Part shown: positions 19,484-28,082 of the stretch, one piece after another
Layout: every line of letters starts with the position of its first letter
How positions within the stretch are numbered: position 1 is the first letter of the stretch
NCBI GenBank assembly: GCA_025363575.1
Contig: JANYDM010000201.1
Coordinates: 1 to 40,679, forward strand
Length of the DNA: 40,679 nt
Reading direction: 5' to 3'
Source of the DNA: Betaproteobacteria bacterium
Lineage (GTDB): Bacteria; Pseudomonadota; Gammaproteobacteria; Burkholderiales; SG8-41
Notes under the pieces: generated by a model
What the model saw: only the letters and a program-made list of their open reading frames with translations
The model's database searches: none
Told to the model about the DNA's origin: nothing
Made by a program: the position numbers and the translations under genes

Positions 19484-22129
19484 CTACGCGAGGGGATTTC
19501 CGTCTGAAGGTGGCGGCTCATCCGCAGGCGGTGCTTCATCCGCCGGCGCAGTCACTCCGCCCTCCTTGCGCGCGGCCTCGTCGCCGTTTTCCTCGTCGTC
19601 GCGTTCGATTATTTTCTCGAGGCCGGCGAGTTTTTCCCCTTCACCGAGATTGATGAGGCGCACACCCTGTGTCGCGCGTCCCATGTCGCGGATTTCCGAG
19701 ATGCGCGTGCGGATAAGCACGCCGCCGGTATTTATCAACATGATTTCGTCGTCGTCGCCGACAATCTGCGCAGCCACCAGCTTGCCGTTGCGCTCCGAAT
19801 TCGCGATGGCCATCATGCCCTGCGTGCCGCGGCCATGCTTGGTATAGTCGCCGATAGGCGTACGCTTGCCGTAGCCGTTTTCGGTCGCCGTCAGCACTGA
19901 AACGTTTTCGTTTTCAGCGGTGAGCAGCGAAATCACGTGGCTGCCTTCCGGCAGGCGCATGCCGCGCACGCCGCCAGCGTTGCGACCCATGGCACGCACC
20001 TCGTCCTCGGCGAATCGCACCGCCTTGCCCGCATCGGAAAACAGCATCACGTCCTGCTTGCCATCGGTTAGCGCAACGCCGATCAGGTAGTCCCCCTCGT
20101 CGAGATTGACCGCAATGATGCCGGATGGGCGCGGACGCGAGAATTCAGACAGTGCAGTCTTCTTGACGGTGCCGTTGGAGGTCGCCATGAATACAAACTG
20201 GTCGTCCGCGAATTCCTGTACCGGCAGCACGGCCGTGATTTTCTCGTGCTCGAGCAATGGCACCAGGTTAACGATCGGTTTGCCGCGGCTGGTGCGGCTG
20301 CCCTGGGGCACGCTGTAGACCTTGAGCCAGTAAATGCGGCCGCGGTTCGAGAAGCACAGGATGTAATTGTGCGTGTTGGCGATGAACAGCTTCTCGACGA
20401 AATCGTCGTCCTTGGTGGTCGTCGCCTGCTTGCCGCGGCCGCCGCGTTTCTGCGCGCGGTAGTCCGCGACCGGCTGCGATTTCATATAGCCGCCATGGGA
20501 CAGGGTCACGACGACTTCCTCGGATGCGATCAGATCTTCCATCGAAAGATCCTGCGTGTTCTCGACGATCTCGCTGCGGCGCTCGTCGCCGTATTGCTTT
20601 TTCACGTCGTCGAGTTCACTGCTGATGATGGCGGTAATGCGCGCGGGCTTCGCCAGGATGTCGAGCAGGTCGATGATCTTGTCCATCACCTCTTTGTACT
20701 CGGCAACGATCTTGTCCTGTTCTAGACCGGTTAGCCGTTGCAGCTGCATTTCCAGGATGCGCTGGGTTTGCGCTTCCGACAGCAGGTAGCCGCCCTTCTG
20801 AGGCCCGAATTCGGGCGCGAGGCCCGCCGGGCGCGCCGACGACGGATCGACCCTGACGAGCATCTCTTCGACGAGATTCGAGCGCCACAGCCGGCCCATC
20901 AGCTGCTCTTTCGCTTCGGCCGGTGTCCTGGCCGCCTTGATCAGGGCAATGACGTCATCGACGTTGGATAGTGCGACGGCGAGCCCTTCCAGGATATGGC
21001 CGCGCTCGCGAGCCTTCTTGAGCTCGAATATGACGCGCCGCGTGACCACCTCGCGGCGGTGGCGCAAAAACGCATCGAGCATCTGGCGCAGGTTCAGCAG
21101 CCGCGGCTGGCCGTCAACCAGCGCAACCATGTTCACGCCGAAGCTGTCCTGCATCGACGTTTCTTTGTACAGATTGTTGAGGATAACGTCGGCGTTTTCC
21201 CCGCGCTTCAATTCGATCACCGCGCGCATGCCGGATTTGTCGGACTCGTCGCGAATCTCGGATATGCCTTCAAGCCGTTTGTCACGCACCAGTTCGCCGA
21301 TCTTGATCAGCAAGTTGGCTTTGTTGACCTGATAGGGAAGCTCGTCGATGACTATGGCCTGGCGGTTGCCTTTCTCCATGTCTTCGATGTGGGCGCGCGC
21401 GCGGATTACGACGCGGCCGCGGCCGGTGCGCAGCGCATCCTTGACGCCTGAGGTGCCGTAAATAATGCCGCGGGTCGGAAAATCGGGCGCCGGCACGATC
21501 TTGATCAGGTCTTCAATGCCGATCTCCGGGTCCTTGAGCAAAGCCTGGCAAGCGTCGACGACCTCGCAAAGATTGTGCGGAGGAATATTGGTTGCCATGC
21601 CGACCGCGATACCCGACGAACCGTTGATCAGCAGGTTCGGGATTTTGGAAGGCAGGATCAGTGGCTCGTGCTCGGAGCCGTCGTAGTTGGGTCCGAAATC
21701 GACGGTTTCCTTGTCGATGTCCTCGAGCAATTCGCTGGCGATGCGCGCCATGCGGATTTCGGTGTAACGCATGGCGGCCGCATTGTCGCCGTCGACCGAG
21801 CCGAAATTTCCCTGGCCGTCGATCAGCGGATAGCGCAGCGAAAAATCCTGCGCCATGCGCACAATCGTGTCGTAGACGGCGGTATCGCCGTGCGGGTGGT
21901 ACTTGCCGATCACGTCGCCGACGATGCGCGCCGATTTCTTGTACGCGCGGTTCCAGTCGTTGGAAAGCTCGTGCATGGCAAACAGCACGCGGCGGTGCAC
22001 CGGCTTTAAACCGTCCCGCACATCGGGCAGCGCGCGGCCTACGATCACACTCATCGCGTAATCGAGATACGAGCGCCGCATTTCTTCTTCGAGGCTTACT
22101 GGGATGGTTTCTTTGGCGAATTGATCCAT
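19484..22129 (-). CDS. gyrA: DNA gyrase subunit A
   Basis: Cleaves and rejoins DNA in the gyrase tetramer. The 881-residue protein has the quinolone-resistance region [13 protein letters not shown] (Thr83 and Asp87 in E. coli numbering), the catalytic Tyr122 in MRYTEIRM, and the GyrA box QKRGGRG in the C-terminal beta-pinwheel. Thr83 replaces the E. coli Ser83; Thr is the natural residue in many species, so it does not by itself show resistance. The C-terminus ends in an acidic, proline-rich tail ([16 protein letters not shown]). ATG 22129 is the first gene of the long minus-strand run. Confidence 0.98.
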   Translation of the reverse strand: MDQFAKETIPVSLEEEMRRSYLDYAMSVIVGRALPDVRDGLKPVHRRVLFAMHELSNDWNRAYKKSARIVGDVIGKYHPHGDTAVYDTIVRMAQDFSLRYPLIDGQGNFGSVDGDNAAAMRYTEIRMARIASELLEDIDKETVDFGPNYDGSEHEPLILPSKIPNLLINGSSGIAVGMATNIPPHNLCEVVDACQALLKDPEIGIEDLIKIVPAPDFPTRGIIYGTSGVKDALRTGRGRVVIRARAHIEDMEKGNRQAIVIDELPYQVNKANLLIKIGELVRDKRLEGISEIRDESDKSGMRAVIELKRGENADVILNNLYKETSMQDSFGVNMVALVDGQPRLLNLRQMLDAFLRHRREVVTRRVIFELKKARERGHILEGLAVALSNVDDVIALIKAARTPAEAKEQLMGRLWRSNLVEEMLVRVDPSSARPAGLAPEFGPQKGGYLLSEAQTQRILEMQLQRLTGLEQDKIVAEYKEVMDKIIDLLDILAKPARITAIISSELDDVKKQYGDERRSEIVENTQDLSMEDLIASEEVVVTLSHGGYMKSQPVADYRAQKRGGRGKQATTTKDDDFVEKLFIANTHNYILCFSNRGRIYWLKVYSVPQGSRTSRGKPIVNLVPLLEHEKITAVLPVQEFADDQFVFMATSNGTVKKTALSEFSRPRPSGIIAVNLDEGDYLIGVALTDGKQDVMLFSDAGKAVRFAEDEVRAMGRNAGGVRGMRLPEGSHVISLLTAENENVSVLTATENGYGKRTPIGDYTKHGRGTQGMMAIANSERNGKLVAAQIVGDDDEIMLINTGGVLIRTRISEIRDMGRATQGVRLINLGEGEKLAGLEKIIERDDEENGDEAARKEGGVTAPADEAPPADEPPPSDGNPLA

Positions 22130-22189
22130 GCAAACTCAGGTGAAATCACTGCAAAAAATGGCCGCGAAAGCGGCGACGTAAAGCCGTGA

Positions 22190-22198
22190 ATTCTAACA
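22190..22198 (-). promoter_or_regulatory. Candidate extended -10 promoter for gyrA
   Basis: On the minus strand TGTTAGAAT is a TGn-extended -10 box, about 60 nt before the gyrA ATG. No good -35 is visible. A palindrome, ACATGC-GCGT-GCATGT (22196-22211), covers the spacer and could be a protein-binding site. Confidence 0.4.
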
Positions 22199-22263
22199 TG
22201 CGCGTGCATGTCCAGTCACCGCCAATATGACCTTGCGCAATCCCCAATCGGCGCTCGCAGTTA

Positions 22264-22291
22264 TTGATATGGCATGCGTTTATGTTATGAT
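22264..22291 (+). promoter_or_regulatory. Sigma-70 promoter for the first OmpA-domain gene
   Basis: TTGATA (22264-22269), a 16-nt spacer, and TATGAT (22286-22291) with an upstream TG making an extended -10. Close to consensus, suggesting strong expression. The leader to the ATG at 22454 would be about 155 nt. Confidence 0.6.
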
Positions 22292-22453
22292 TTCCAAGTA
22301 TTTTGTCGATGCTGCAGCACGACCGGATAGCAGCTCCGGGAAGCACAGGTGCGAGGGCGGCCGAACACAATTTGATGACGGCGCAGCCGATAAGAATTTG
22401 AAATGGAATTACCGGCCAGGCGCGAGCGGCCAAATTAAGGAGCCAAAAGAAAA

Positions 22454-23164
22454 ATGAACCCGACCCTGAAATCTGCGCTGGTAGTTTGTGGCGGCATGGC
22501 CGCTCTCCTCTCAACGGCCGCCACGGCCCAGGTCAACAGCAAGAACCAGGGCTACCTCGTGGATCAAGATTTCAAGGTTGTGACTGCAGTGGGCGGTACG
22601 GTTTGCGTGCGCACGAGCGACTGGACGCCGGCGCGCGCCGCCGCCGCCGAAGCCGGCCCGTTCTGCGATCCCGATCTGGTACCGAAAAAGACCGCTCCCG
22701 GGCCTGTCACAACCACGCCGCCACCGACAACGGCCAAACCGCCCGTCACACCGGAAAAACCCAAAGCAGAGCCGGCAAAACTGCTGCCTCAAAAAATCAA
22801 TTTCTCCGCCGATGCATTATTTGACTTCAACAAGGCCGACCTGCGGCCCGAAGGCAAAGCGATGCTGGAAGACCTCACACGCGTGCTGCAAGGCGCCAAA
22901 TACGAAGTCATTCTAGCCATCGGCCACGCCGACCGCATCGGCAGCCTCGCCTACAATCAGAAGCTGTCGGTACGGCGCGCCGAAACCGTCAAGAAATTCC
23001 TCGTGGAAAAAAGCATCGAGCCTAACCGCGTGTACGCCGAAGGCAAAGGCAAAACCCAGCCGTTGACTAAAGCTACCGATTGCCGCATGAAGAACCGGAA
23101 AGCGATGATCGCCTGCCTGCAGCCGGACCGCCGCGTGGATGTCGAAGTCACGGGCACAAAGTAA
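22454..23164 (+). CDS. OmpA-domain outer-membrane/periplasmic protein, copy 1
   Basis: A 236-residue secreted protein. Signal peptide 1-25, with cleavage likely after ATA before QVNSK. Residues 33-64 hold a motif shared with the next gene (GYLV, then VVTAVGGTVCVRTSDWTPA). A Pro/Thr/Lys-rich linker follows (about 77-110), then an OmpA C-terminal peptidoglycan-binding domain (about 112-233) with FDFNKADLRPEG and HADRIGSLAYNQKLSVRRA, which keeps the Asp and Arg that hold diaminopimelate. A cysteine pair near the end is typical of OmpA. No beta-barrel is present, so it probably tethers something to the cell wall. AAGGAG precedes the ATG by 11 nt. Family confident; role unknown. Confidence 0.9.
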   Translation: MNPTLKSALVVCGGMAALLSTAATAQVNSKNQGYLVDQDFKVVTAVGGTVCVRTSDWTPARAAAAEAGPFCDPDLVPKKTAPGPVTTTPPPTTAKPPVTPEKPKAEPAKLLPQKINFSADALFDFNKADLRPEGKAMLEDLTRVLQGAKYEVILAIGHADRIGSLAYNQKLSVRRAETVKKFLVEKSIEPNRVYAEGKGKTQPLTKATDCRMKNRKAMIACLQPDRRVDVEVTGTK

Positions 23165-23241
23165 CACCGGTGGAGACCGCGCGTAGCCACGGTGACATCG
23201 CAGCAGGTTGTTGTATCGACGCAACGAAATTTGTGCAATTG

Positions 23242-23250
23242 TGCTATGAT
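23242..23250 (+). promoter_or_regulatory. Candidate extended -10 promoter for the second OmpA-domain gene
   Basis: TGCTATGAT matches the TGn-TATGAT arrangement of the first OmpA gene (TGTTATGAT at 22283). The -35 is poor. The leader to the ATG at 23386 would be about 130 nt, again long. The likeness of the two promoters fits a tandem duplication that included the control region. Confidence 0.45.
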
Positions 23251-23385
23251 TCGGGCATAATTTGCGTAATCGTGCGCCCTGTGATATTAGTTATGGGTGT
23301 CTTTGATTCAGCAGGTTAAGTTGGATATTCAAGCAGGTAACCCAAGGTTCGTTTTAACCGTTGTAGTTCAGGAGGAACAAAAATC

Positions 23386-24141
23386 ATGAATTCAGTTTTA
23401 CGTAACGCCCTCGCCGGGCTCGCTTTCGCAGCAGCGTGCGTTCCCGCTGCGCAGGCGCAAGTCAATGGCACGAACCAGGGTTATCTGGTAACTGGCCCGA
23501 ATTTCGACGTCGTAACCGCGGTAGGCGGCACGGTTTGCGTGCGCACCAGCGACTGGACGCCTGCGCGCGCCGCCGCTGCCGCAGCTTGCAAACAATGCAC
23601 GCCGGATTTGTGCCCGGTGCCGCCGCCGCCGCCGAAACCAGCGCCTAAGCCCGAAGTAAAACCCGCTCCGAAACCGGAAGCGAAGCCGGCGCCGAAACCC
23701 GAGCCGCGCAACGTCGAGTTGAAGATCGAGCTGCAGGGCATCCCGTTCAATAAAACGGAAATGACCGCGGACAACAAGAAAGAACTCGACGAGTTTCTCG
23801 ACAAGGAAGTCAAGCCGTTGACGACGGTAGGCGCGGTAATCATCACCGGCCATACCGACCGCATCGGGAGCGACAAGTACAACAAGAAACTGTCCGAGAA
23901 GCGCGCGCTTGGCGTCAAGGACTACGTCGTCGGCAAAGGCATCGACCAGAAACTGATCTTCTGGGAAGGCAAAGGCCCGAAACAGCCGATTCCGGTCACC
24001 AAGTTCTGCGAGAACAAGATGAAGCGCAAAGCGCTGATCGAGTGCCTGGCGCCGAACCGCCGCGTTACGGTTGAAGTCGTCGGCACGATCATGCCGCCGC
24101 CGCCGAAACCGAAACCCGAAGCAAAACCGGAAGCGAAGTAA
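23386..24141 (+). CDS. OmpA-domain outer-membrane/periplasmic protein, copy 2
   Basis: A 251-residue paralogue of the preceding gene. Signal peptide 1-24 (cleavage after AQA). The shared N-terminal motif is almost unchanged, followed by extra cysteines (Cys69, Cys72, Cys76). The linker consists of KPAPKPE-type repeats (about 80-107). The OmpA domain (about 110-235) has HTDRIGSDKYNKKLSEKRA but a weaker first strand (PFNKTEMTADNKKEL in place of the usual FDFNKADL), so it has diverged. A second PKPEAKPEAK tail ends the protein. AGGAGG precedes the ATG by 10 nt. A strong terminator follows. Confidence 0.89.
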   Translation: MNSVLRNALAGLAFAAACVPAAQAQVNGTNQGYLVTGPNFDVVTAVGGTVCVRTSDWTPARAAAAAACKQCTPDLCPVPPPPPKPAPKPEVKPAPKPEAKPAPKPEPRNVELKIELQGIPFNKTEMTADNKKELDEFLDKEVKPLTTVGAVIITGHTDRIGSDKYNKKLSEKRALGVKDYVVGKGIDQKLIFWEGKGPKQPIPVTKFCENKMKRKALIECLAPNRRVTVEVVGTIMPPPPKPKPEAKPEAK

Positions 24142-24161
24142 CAGTCAGCTCCCGGCTCCAG

Positions 24162-24192
24162 AAAAAGCCCTGCTTCGGCAGGGCTTTTTTTT
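24162..24192 (+). terminator. Rho-independent terminator after the OmpA pair
   Basis: Stem AAAAGCCCTGC / GCAGGGCTTTT with a TTCG tetraloop, followed by eight T in total. It ends only 13 nt before the ATG of mtaD. Confidence 0.93.
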
Positions 24193-24205
24193 GTATGCTA
24201 GCCCC

Positions 24206-25531
24206 ATGACCCACGCCGCATCCGCCGACACCGTAATCGAAGCACGCTGGATAATCCCGGTGGAGCCGGCGCGCGAGGTGCTGGCCAATCATTCGCTCGT
24301 CATTACGGGCGGCCGCATTACCGCGATACTGCCGACTGCGCAAGCGCGCATCCAATATCAGCCGCAGCAACGCGTCGAATTGACGGGGCATGTGCTCATC
24401 CCCGGATTGATCAATCTTCACACGCACGCAGCGATGACGCTGATGCGCGGGCTGGCCGACGACCTGGATCTGATGTCCTGGCTCAAGCAGCACATCTGGC
24501 CGGCAGAGATGCAGCACGCTTCGGAACCATTCGTGTATGACGGTAGCCGGCTTGCCTGTGCGGAAATGCTGCGTGGTGGCGTTACCTGCTTCAACGACAT
24601 GTATTTCTATCCGCAAGCGACGGCGCGCGCCGCGCGCCAGGCCGGCATGCGCGCTGCCCTCGGCCTGATCGTCATCGAATTCCCTTCGCCTTATGCCGCC
24701 GACGCGCAGGACTATCTGAGCAAGGGGCTGGCCCTGCGCGACGAGCTGCGCAATGATCCGCTATTGACGTTCTGTCTCGCGCCTCACGCGCCGTATACCG
24801 TCAGCGACGACAGTCTGCGCCAGATCGCGACGTTCGCCAGCGAGCTGGATCTGCCGGTGCATATGCACGTGCACGAAACAGTCGCGGAGATCGAGCAGAG
24901 TATCAAAGAGCACGGCAAGCGTCCGGTGCAAAGGCTCGCCGAACTCGGCCTGCTGGGCCCGTCGCTGATCGCGGTGCACGCCATTCACCTCGACGCGGCC
25001 GAAATCAGACTGTTTGCAGAGCAGGGCTGTCACGTCGCGCACTGCCCGACCTCTAATCTCAAACTTGCGAGCGGGTTCGCGCCGGTTCGCGCGCTACTGG
25101 ATGCCGGCGTTAACGTAGCGCTCGGAACGGACGGCGCGGCCAGCAATAACAGGCTTGATATGCTCGCCGAAATTCGCCTGGCGGCACTGCTGGCCAAAGG
25201 CGTCACCGGCGACGCGACAGCGCTGCCCGCATGGCTGGCGCTCGAGATGGCGACCTTGCGCGCCGCGCGCGCGCTGGGTATGAATCAGGAAATCGGCTCG
25301 CTGCGCACGGGTAAATGCGCGGACGTCACCGCGGTTCGTCTTGACGACATCGAGACCTCGCCCTGTTACGATCCGCTTTCGCCTCTCGTCTACGCGGCCG
25401 GCCGCGAACACGTAAGCCATGTGTGGGTTAATGGCAAACTCGTGCTCGATGAGCGCCGTTTAACCACCCTGGATACTCATGAAGTTTCAGCCCGAGCGTC
25501 CTACTGGCGCGAACGCATGGGAGCCCCATGA
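24206..25531 (+). CDS. mtaD: 5-methylthioadenosine / S-adenosylhomocysteine deaminase
   Basis: TRZ/ATZ-family amidohydrolase of 441 residues that deaminates methylthioadenosine and related adenosines. Metal ligands lie in [20 protein letters not shown] and HAIHL, and the catalytic Asp in [21 protein letters not shown] is typical of the family. The N-terminus [10 protein letters not shown] supports ATG 24206, but there is no ribosome binding site and the preceding terminator leaves a 13-nt leader, so expression may use readthrough or a leaderless message. It overlaps ubiG by ATGA. The same order is found in pseudomonads and betaproteobacteria. Confidence 0.88.
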   Translation: MTHAASADTVIEARWIIPVEPAREVLANHSLVITGGRITAILPTAQARIQYQPQQRVELTGHVLIPGLINLHTHAAMTLMRGLADDLDLMSWLKQHIWPAEMQHASEPFVYDGSRLACAEMLRGGVTCFNDMYFYPQATARAARQAGMRAALGLIVIEFPSPYAADAQDYLSKGLALRDELRNDPLLTFCLAPHAPYTVSDDSLRQIATFASELDLPVHMHVHETVAEIEQSIKEHGKRPVQRLAELGLLGPSLIAVHAIHLDAAEIRLFAEQGCHVAHCPTSNLKLASGFAPVRALLDAGVNVALGTDGAASNNRLDMLAEIRLAALLAKGVTGDATALPAWLALEMATLRAARALGMNQEIGSLRTGKCADVTAVRLDDIETSPCYDPLSPLVYAAGREHVSHVWVNGKLVLDERRLTTLDTHEVSARASYWRERMGAP

Positions 25532-26226
25532 GCATTAATGTCGATCCAACCGAAATAGCCAAATTCGGCGAGCTTGCGCATCGCTGGTGGGACCCGTCCA
25601 GCGAATTCAAGCCGCTGCATGACATCAATCCGCTGCGGCTCGACTATATCGACGGCCTGTGCGGACTGCGCGGCAAATCCGTTGTCGACGTCGGATGCGG
25701 CGGCGGCATACTCGCCGAGAGCATGGCGCAGCGCGGCGCCAGCGTCACCGGCATCGACCTCTCCGACAAGGCACTCAAGGTCGCGCAGCTGCACTTGCTC
25801 GAAAGCGGCAATCAGGTCGATTACAGTAAAGCGTCAGCCGAGGACTATGCGCGCGACCATCCGCGCCAGTTCGATGTCGTAACTTGTATGGAGCTGCTCG
25901 AACACGTGCCGGATCCGGCGAGCGTCGTACGCGCGTGCGCGGACCTGGTGAAAGCCGGTGGCCATGTCTTTTTCTCGACCATCAACCGCAATCTGAAGGC
26001 TTACTTGTTCGCGGTGGTAGGCGCAGAGTATGTGCTTAATATGCTGCCGCGCGGCACGCATCGCTACGAAAAATTTATCAAGCCGTCCGAGCTGGCCACA
26101 GCCTGCCGGCAAGGCAGCCTGGAAGTTAAAAGCATCGTCGGCATGACCTACAATCCGTTGACTGTCCGTTACGCGCTGGGGCCCGATACGGACGTTAATT
26201 ACATCATGCACTGCCGGACCGCCTGA
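25528..26226 (+). CDS. ubiG: Ubiquinone biosynthesis O-methyltransferase
   Basis: Methylates two hydroxyl groups in the ubiquinone pathway using SAM. The 232-residue protein starts with the family-typical [15 protein letters not shown], followed by the SAM motif [25 protein letters not shown], and [13 protein letters not shown], which forms the membrane-touching segment. GMTYNPLT near the end is also typical. Coupled to mtaD by a 4-nt overlap; the next gene starts 2 nt after its stop. Confidence 0.97.
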   Translation: MSINVDPTEIAKFGELAHRWWDPSSEFKPLHDINPLRLDYIDGLCGLRGKSVVDVGCGGGILAESMAQRGASVTGIDLSDKALKVAQLHLLESGNQVDYSKASAEDYARDHPRQFDVVTCMELLEHVPDPASVVRACADLVKAGGHVFFSTINRNLKAYLFAVVGAEYVLNMLPRGTHRYEKFIKPSELATACRQGSLEVKSIVGMTYNPLTVRYALGPDTDVNYIMHCRTA

Positions 26227-26228
26227 CC

Positions 26229-26882
26229 ATGCAGCATGCAACCAGGGCAGTGCTGTTCGATCTCGACGGGACCTTCGCCGACACCGCGCCGGATCTTGCT
26301 TACGCGCTCAATTGCATGCGAGCGTCGCGCGATCTGCCCGCCATGCCCGTCTCCGCGACGCGCGCCTACACATCGATGGGCGCGCGGGGACTGCTCGGCG
26401 TTGGCCTCGACGTAACGCCGGCGCATGCCGACTATGAAACCCTGCGCGAAGAATTTCTAGCCATCTATGCGGATAATCTGTGCCGCGATACGCGCCTGTT
26501 TCCCGGCATGGAAGAACTGCTCGCCGAGCTCGAGCGTCGGGGGCTCCCGTGGGGCATCGTGACCAACAAGGCCGAACGCTTTACGCACCCTTTGCTTAAG
26601 CTGCTCGGCGTAGACAAGCGCGCCGCGTGCGTGATCGGCGGCGACACCACCGGCAAGACCAAGCCCGACCCGGCGCCGCTCATGGCGGCGAGCGAGCAGC
26701 TGAACATCGCGCCCGCCCACTGCATCTACGTCGGCGACGACCGCCGCGACGTGCAGGCCGGCCGCGCCGCCGGCATGCGCACGGTCGTCGTCAAATTCGG
26801 TTATTTGCACGGCAACGATCCGGAGACGTGGGAGGCCGATGCCATGATTGATACGCCGCAGGAGCTGCTGCAATATTTGTAA
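26229..26882 (+). CDS. HAD-family phosphatase (phosphoglycolate phosphatase or MupP-like)
   Basis: A 217-residue HAD hydrolase: motif I FDLDGTFAD (Asp11 nucleophile, Asp13), motif II VTNK, motif III lysine in GKTKPDP, motif IV GDDRRDV. It is usually annotated as Gph, which removes phosphoglycolate formed in DNA repair. Its place after ubiG and mtaD equals that of pseudomonad MupP, the N-acetylmuramate-6-phosphate phosphatase of cell-wall recycling, and the C-terminal segment GYLHGNDPETWEAD looks MupP-like. I cannot decide between the two from sequence alone. Confidence 0.88.
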   Translation: MQHATRAVLFDLDGTFADTAPDLAYALNCMRASRDLPAMPVSATRAYTSMGARGLLGVGLDVTPAHADYETLREEFLAIYADNLCRDTRLFPGMEELLAELERRGLPWGIVTNKAERFTHPLLKLLGVDKRAACVIGGDTTGKTKPDPAPLMAASEQLNIAPAHCIYVGDDRRDVQAGRAAGMRTVVVKFGYLHGNDPETWEADAMIDTPQELLQYL

Positions 26883-26916
26883 ATGGCGCAGCACACTTGC
26901 CGTGCCTAACGAGCAC

Positions 26917-26952
26917 AAATAAAAAGGGCACCCGGAGGTGCCCTTTTTATTT
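26917..26952. terminator. Bidirectional terminator between the HAD gene and ssrA
   Basis: A near-perfect palindrome: AAATAAAAAGGGCACC, loop CGGA, and its complement. It has a T run on both strands, so it ends mtaD-ubiG-HAD from the left and tmRNA from the right. Confidence 0.93.
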
Positions 26953-27326
26953 GGTGGAGGCGGCGGGAATCGAACCCGCGTCCGCGAGCACTCCACAGCC
27001 AGTTCTACATACTTAGCCAGGTTGTTTGATTTAGCTGAGTGCACGCCAACCGGCAGGCTGGCACGCAGCGAGTTACCTTGGATTTAGCATTCATGCAAAG
27101 TAACCCTGCACGATGCGATCTCATGTAAATGACTCTGCCACGGACCTGTTGCCAGGTACACGTCCGGCCCATGAGAAGACCGGTGCAGAGTCCAACCGGT
27201 TATTAAGCGGCTAGAGCGTAGCTATCGTCGTTCGCATTTATAGCGACCCAGTTGTATTTACGAGGTAGCTGGCCCTCGGTATGCCCTGCACTGCTTTGCA
27301 ACCCACGTCGAAGCCAAGTCGCCCCC
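26952..27326 (-). ncRNA. ssrA: tmRNA (one-piece)
   Basis: Rescues stalled ribosomes with SmpB. The mature RNA is 375 nt. The 5' end GGGGGCGACTTGGCTTCGAC pairs with the 3' end CGCCTCC-ACCA to form the acceptor stem, and the T-arm contains GGGTTCGATTCCC. The tag reading frame (27235 down to 27203) encodes ANDDSYALAA followed by TAA. This is a continuous tmRNA, not a two-piece form. The tag ends in the ALAA degradation signal recognised by ClpXP and related proteases. Confidence 0.96.
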
Positions 27327-27386
27327 GAAATCGGGTTCCAGCATTCAGAAACAGAATCTGGAGTTCACTTAGCATTGCCATTATCT

Positions 27387-27415
27387 CATATATGGTCGGC
27401 GCGCCATTTTTGCAA
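27387..27415 (-). promoter_or_regulatory. Candidate promoter for ssrA
   Basis: On the minus strand TTGCAA (27415-27410), a 17-nt spacer, and TATATG (27392-27387). It would start a precursor with about 50-55 nt before the mature tmRNA 5' end, consistent with RNase P trimming. Confidence 0.5.
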
Positions 27416-27442
27416 GATTGCTATCAACCGCCCCGCTTCCGT

Positions 27443-27477
27443 CAAATAAAAACGCCACCATTTCAGGGTGGCGTTTT
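27443..27477 (-). terminator. Rho-independent terminator after efp
   Basis: On the minus strand, stem AACGCCACC / GGTGGCGTT with a loop of about 7 nt, followed by TTTTTATTT. It lies 20 nt after the efp stop and separates efp from ssrA. Confidence 0.9.
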
Positions 27478-27496
27478 CGGCATCTGCTGATGCAGA

Positions 27497-28051
27497 TCAA
27501 ACGCGGCGCCGGTATTCCCCGGTGCGGGTATCGATCTCGATGTTGTCGCCGGTTGCGCAGAACAGCGGCACCTGGATGATATATCCGGACTTGAGCTTCG
27601 CGGGCTTCAACACCTTGCCTGAGGTATCTCCGCGCACCGCCGGCTCCGTGTATTCGATCTCCCGCTCCAGCGATTGCGGAATAATTATAGATATGGGCTT
27701 CTCGTTATAGAAGACCACCTCGCACGGCATGCCCTCTTCGAGATAGTTGAGCGCTTCGCCCATGTTGTCTTTCTCGATTTCGTGCTGGTTGTATTCGGCG
27801 TCCATGAATACGTAGAGCGGGTCGGAATAGTACGAATAGGTCACTTCCTTGCGCTCGAGCACGACCATCTCGAACTTGTCGTCGGCGCGGTAGATGTTCT
27901 CGCTCGGCGCGCCGGTCAGCAGATTGCGCATTTTCATCTTCACGACCGATGCATTGCGGCCGGACTTGGAGAACTCAGCTTTCTGCACCACCATCGGATC
28001 CTTACCGAGCATGATGACGTTGCCGGCCCTGATTTCCTGTGCGATTTTCAT
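27497..28051 (-). CDS. efp: Elongation factor P
   Basis: Prevents ribosome stalling at polyproline. The 184-residue protein has the three OB-like domains of EF-P. The modified residue at the domain I tip is Arg32 in SKSGRNAS, the kind rhamnosylated by EarP, not the Lys34 type modified by EpmA/Epm[18 protein letters not shown] closes the protein, as in the family. It lies 31 nt downstream of earP, its expected modifying enzyme, and is followed by a terminator. Confidence 0.97.
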   Translation of the reverse strand: MKIAQEIRAGNVIMLGKDPMVVQKAEFSKSGRNASVVKMKMRNLLTGAPSENIYRADDKFEMVVLERKEVTYSYYSDPLYVFMDAEYNQHEIEKDNMGEALNYLEEGMPCEVVFYNEKPISIIIPQSLEREIEYTEPAVRGDTSGKVLKPAKLKSGYIIQVPLFCATGDNIEIDTRTGEYRRRV

Positions 28052-28082
28052 GATGTTCCTGCTGCCGTGGGCTAAAAGGCCG

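Larger units (their letters stand above)
22130..22453. other. Divergent regulatory region between gyrA and the first OmpA gene
   Basis: 324 bp without a convincing gene. It holds a candidate extended -10 for gyrA (minus strand), an overlapping palindrome, a near-consensus promoter for the OmpA gene (plus strand), and a leader of about 155 nt before that gene, which ends in AAGGAG. Short open frames on both strands here have no family resemblance and no start signals. Confidence 0.7.

Noticed and set aside
18442..19653. Long plus-strand open frame of 403 codons opposite serC
   Set aside because: Antisense shadow of a certain gene, His/Arg-rich composition, no start signal. The same holds for long plus-strand frames opposite pheA (16058-17104), rpsA (10073-11200) and the acyl-CoA ligase (39594-40610).
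21871..21890. Thr83 in GyrA as a fluoroquinolone-resistance mutation
   Set aside because: Thr at this position is the natural residue in many species; Asp87 is intact, so resistance cannot be claimed.
22146..22514. Minus-strand open frame in the gyrA/OmpA intergenic region
   Set aside because: It runs through both promoters and into the OmpA gene, has no ribosome binding site and no recognisable family.
23165..23194. Hairpin after the first OmpA gene as a terminator
   Set aside because: The arms CACCG-TGG and CCACGGTG pair, but no T run follows; it may only stabilise the mRNA end.
23629..23707. Short periodic repeats in the second OmpA gene as a CRISPR or tandem-repeat locus
   Set aside because: They encode in-frame KPAPKPE-type linker repeats within a protein; no spacers.
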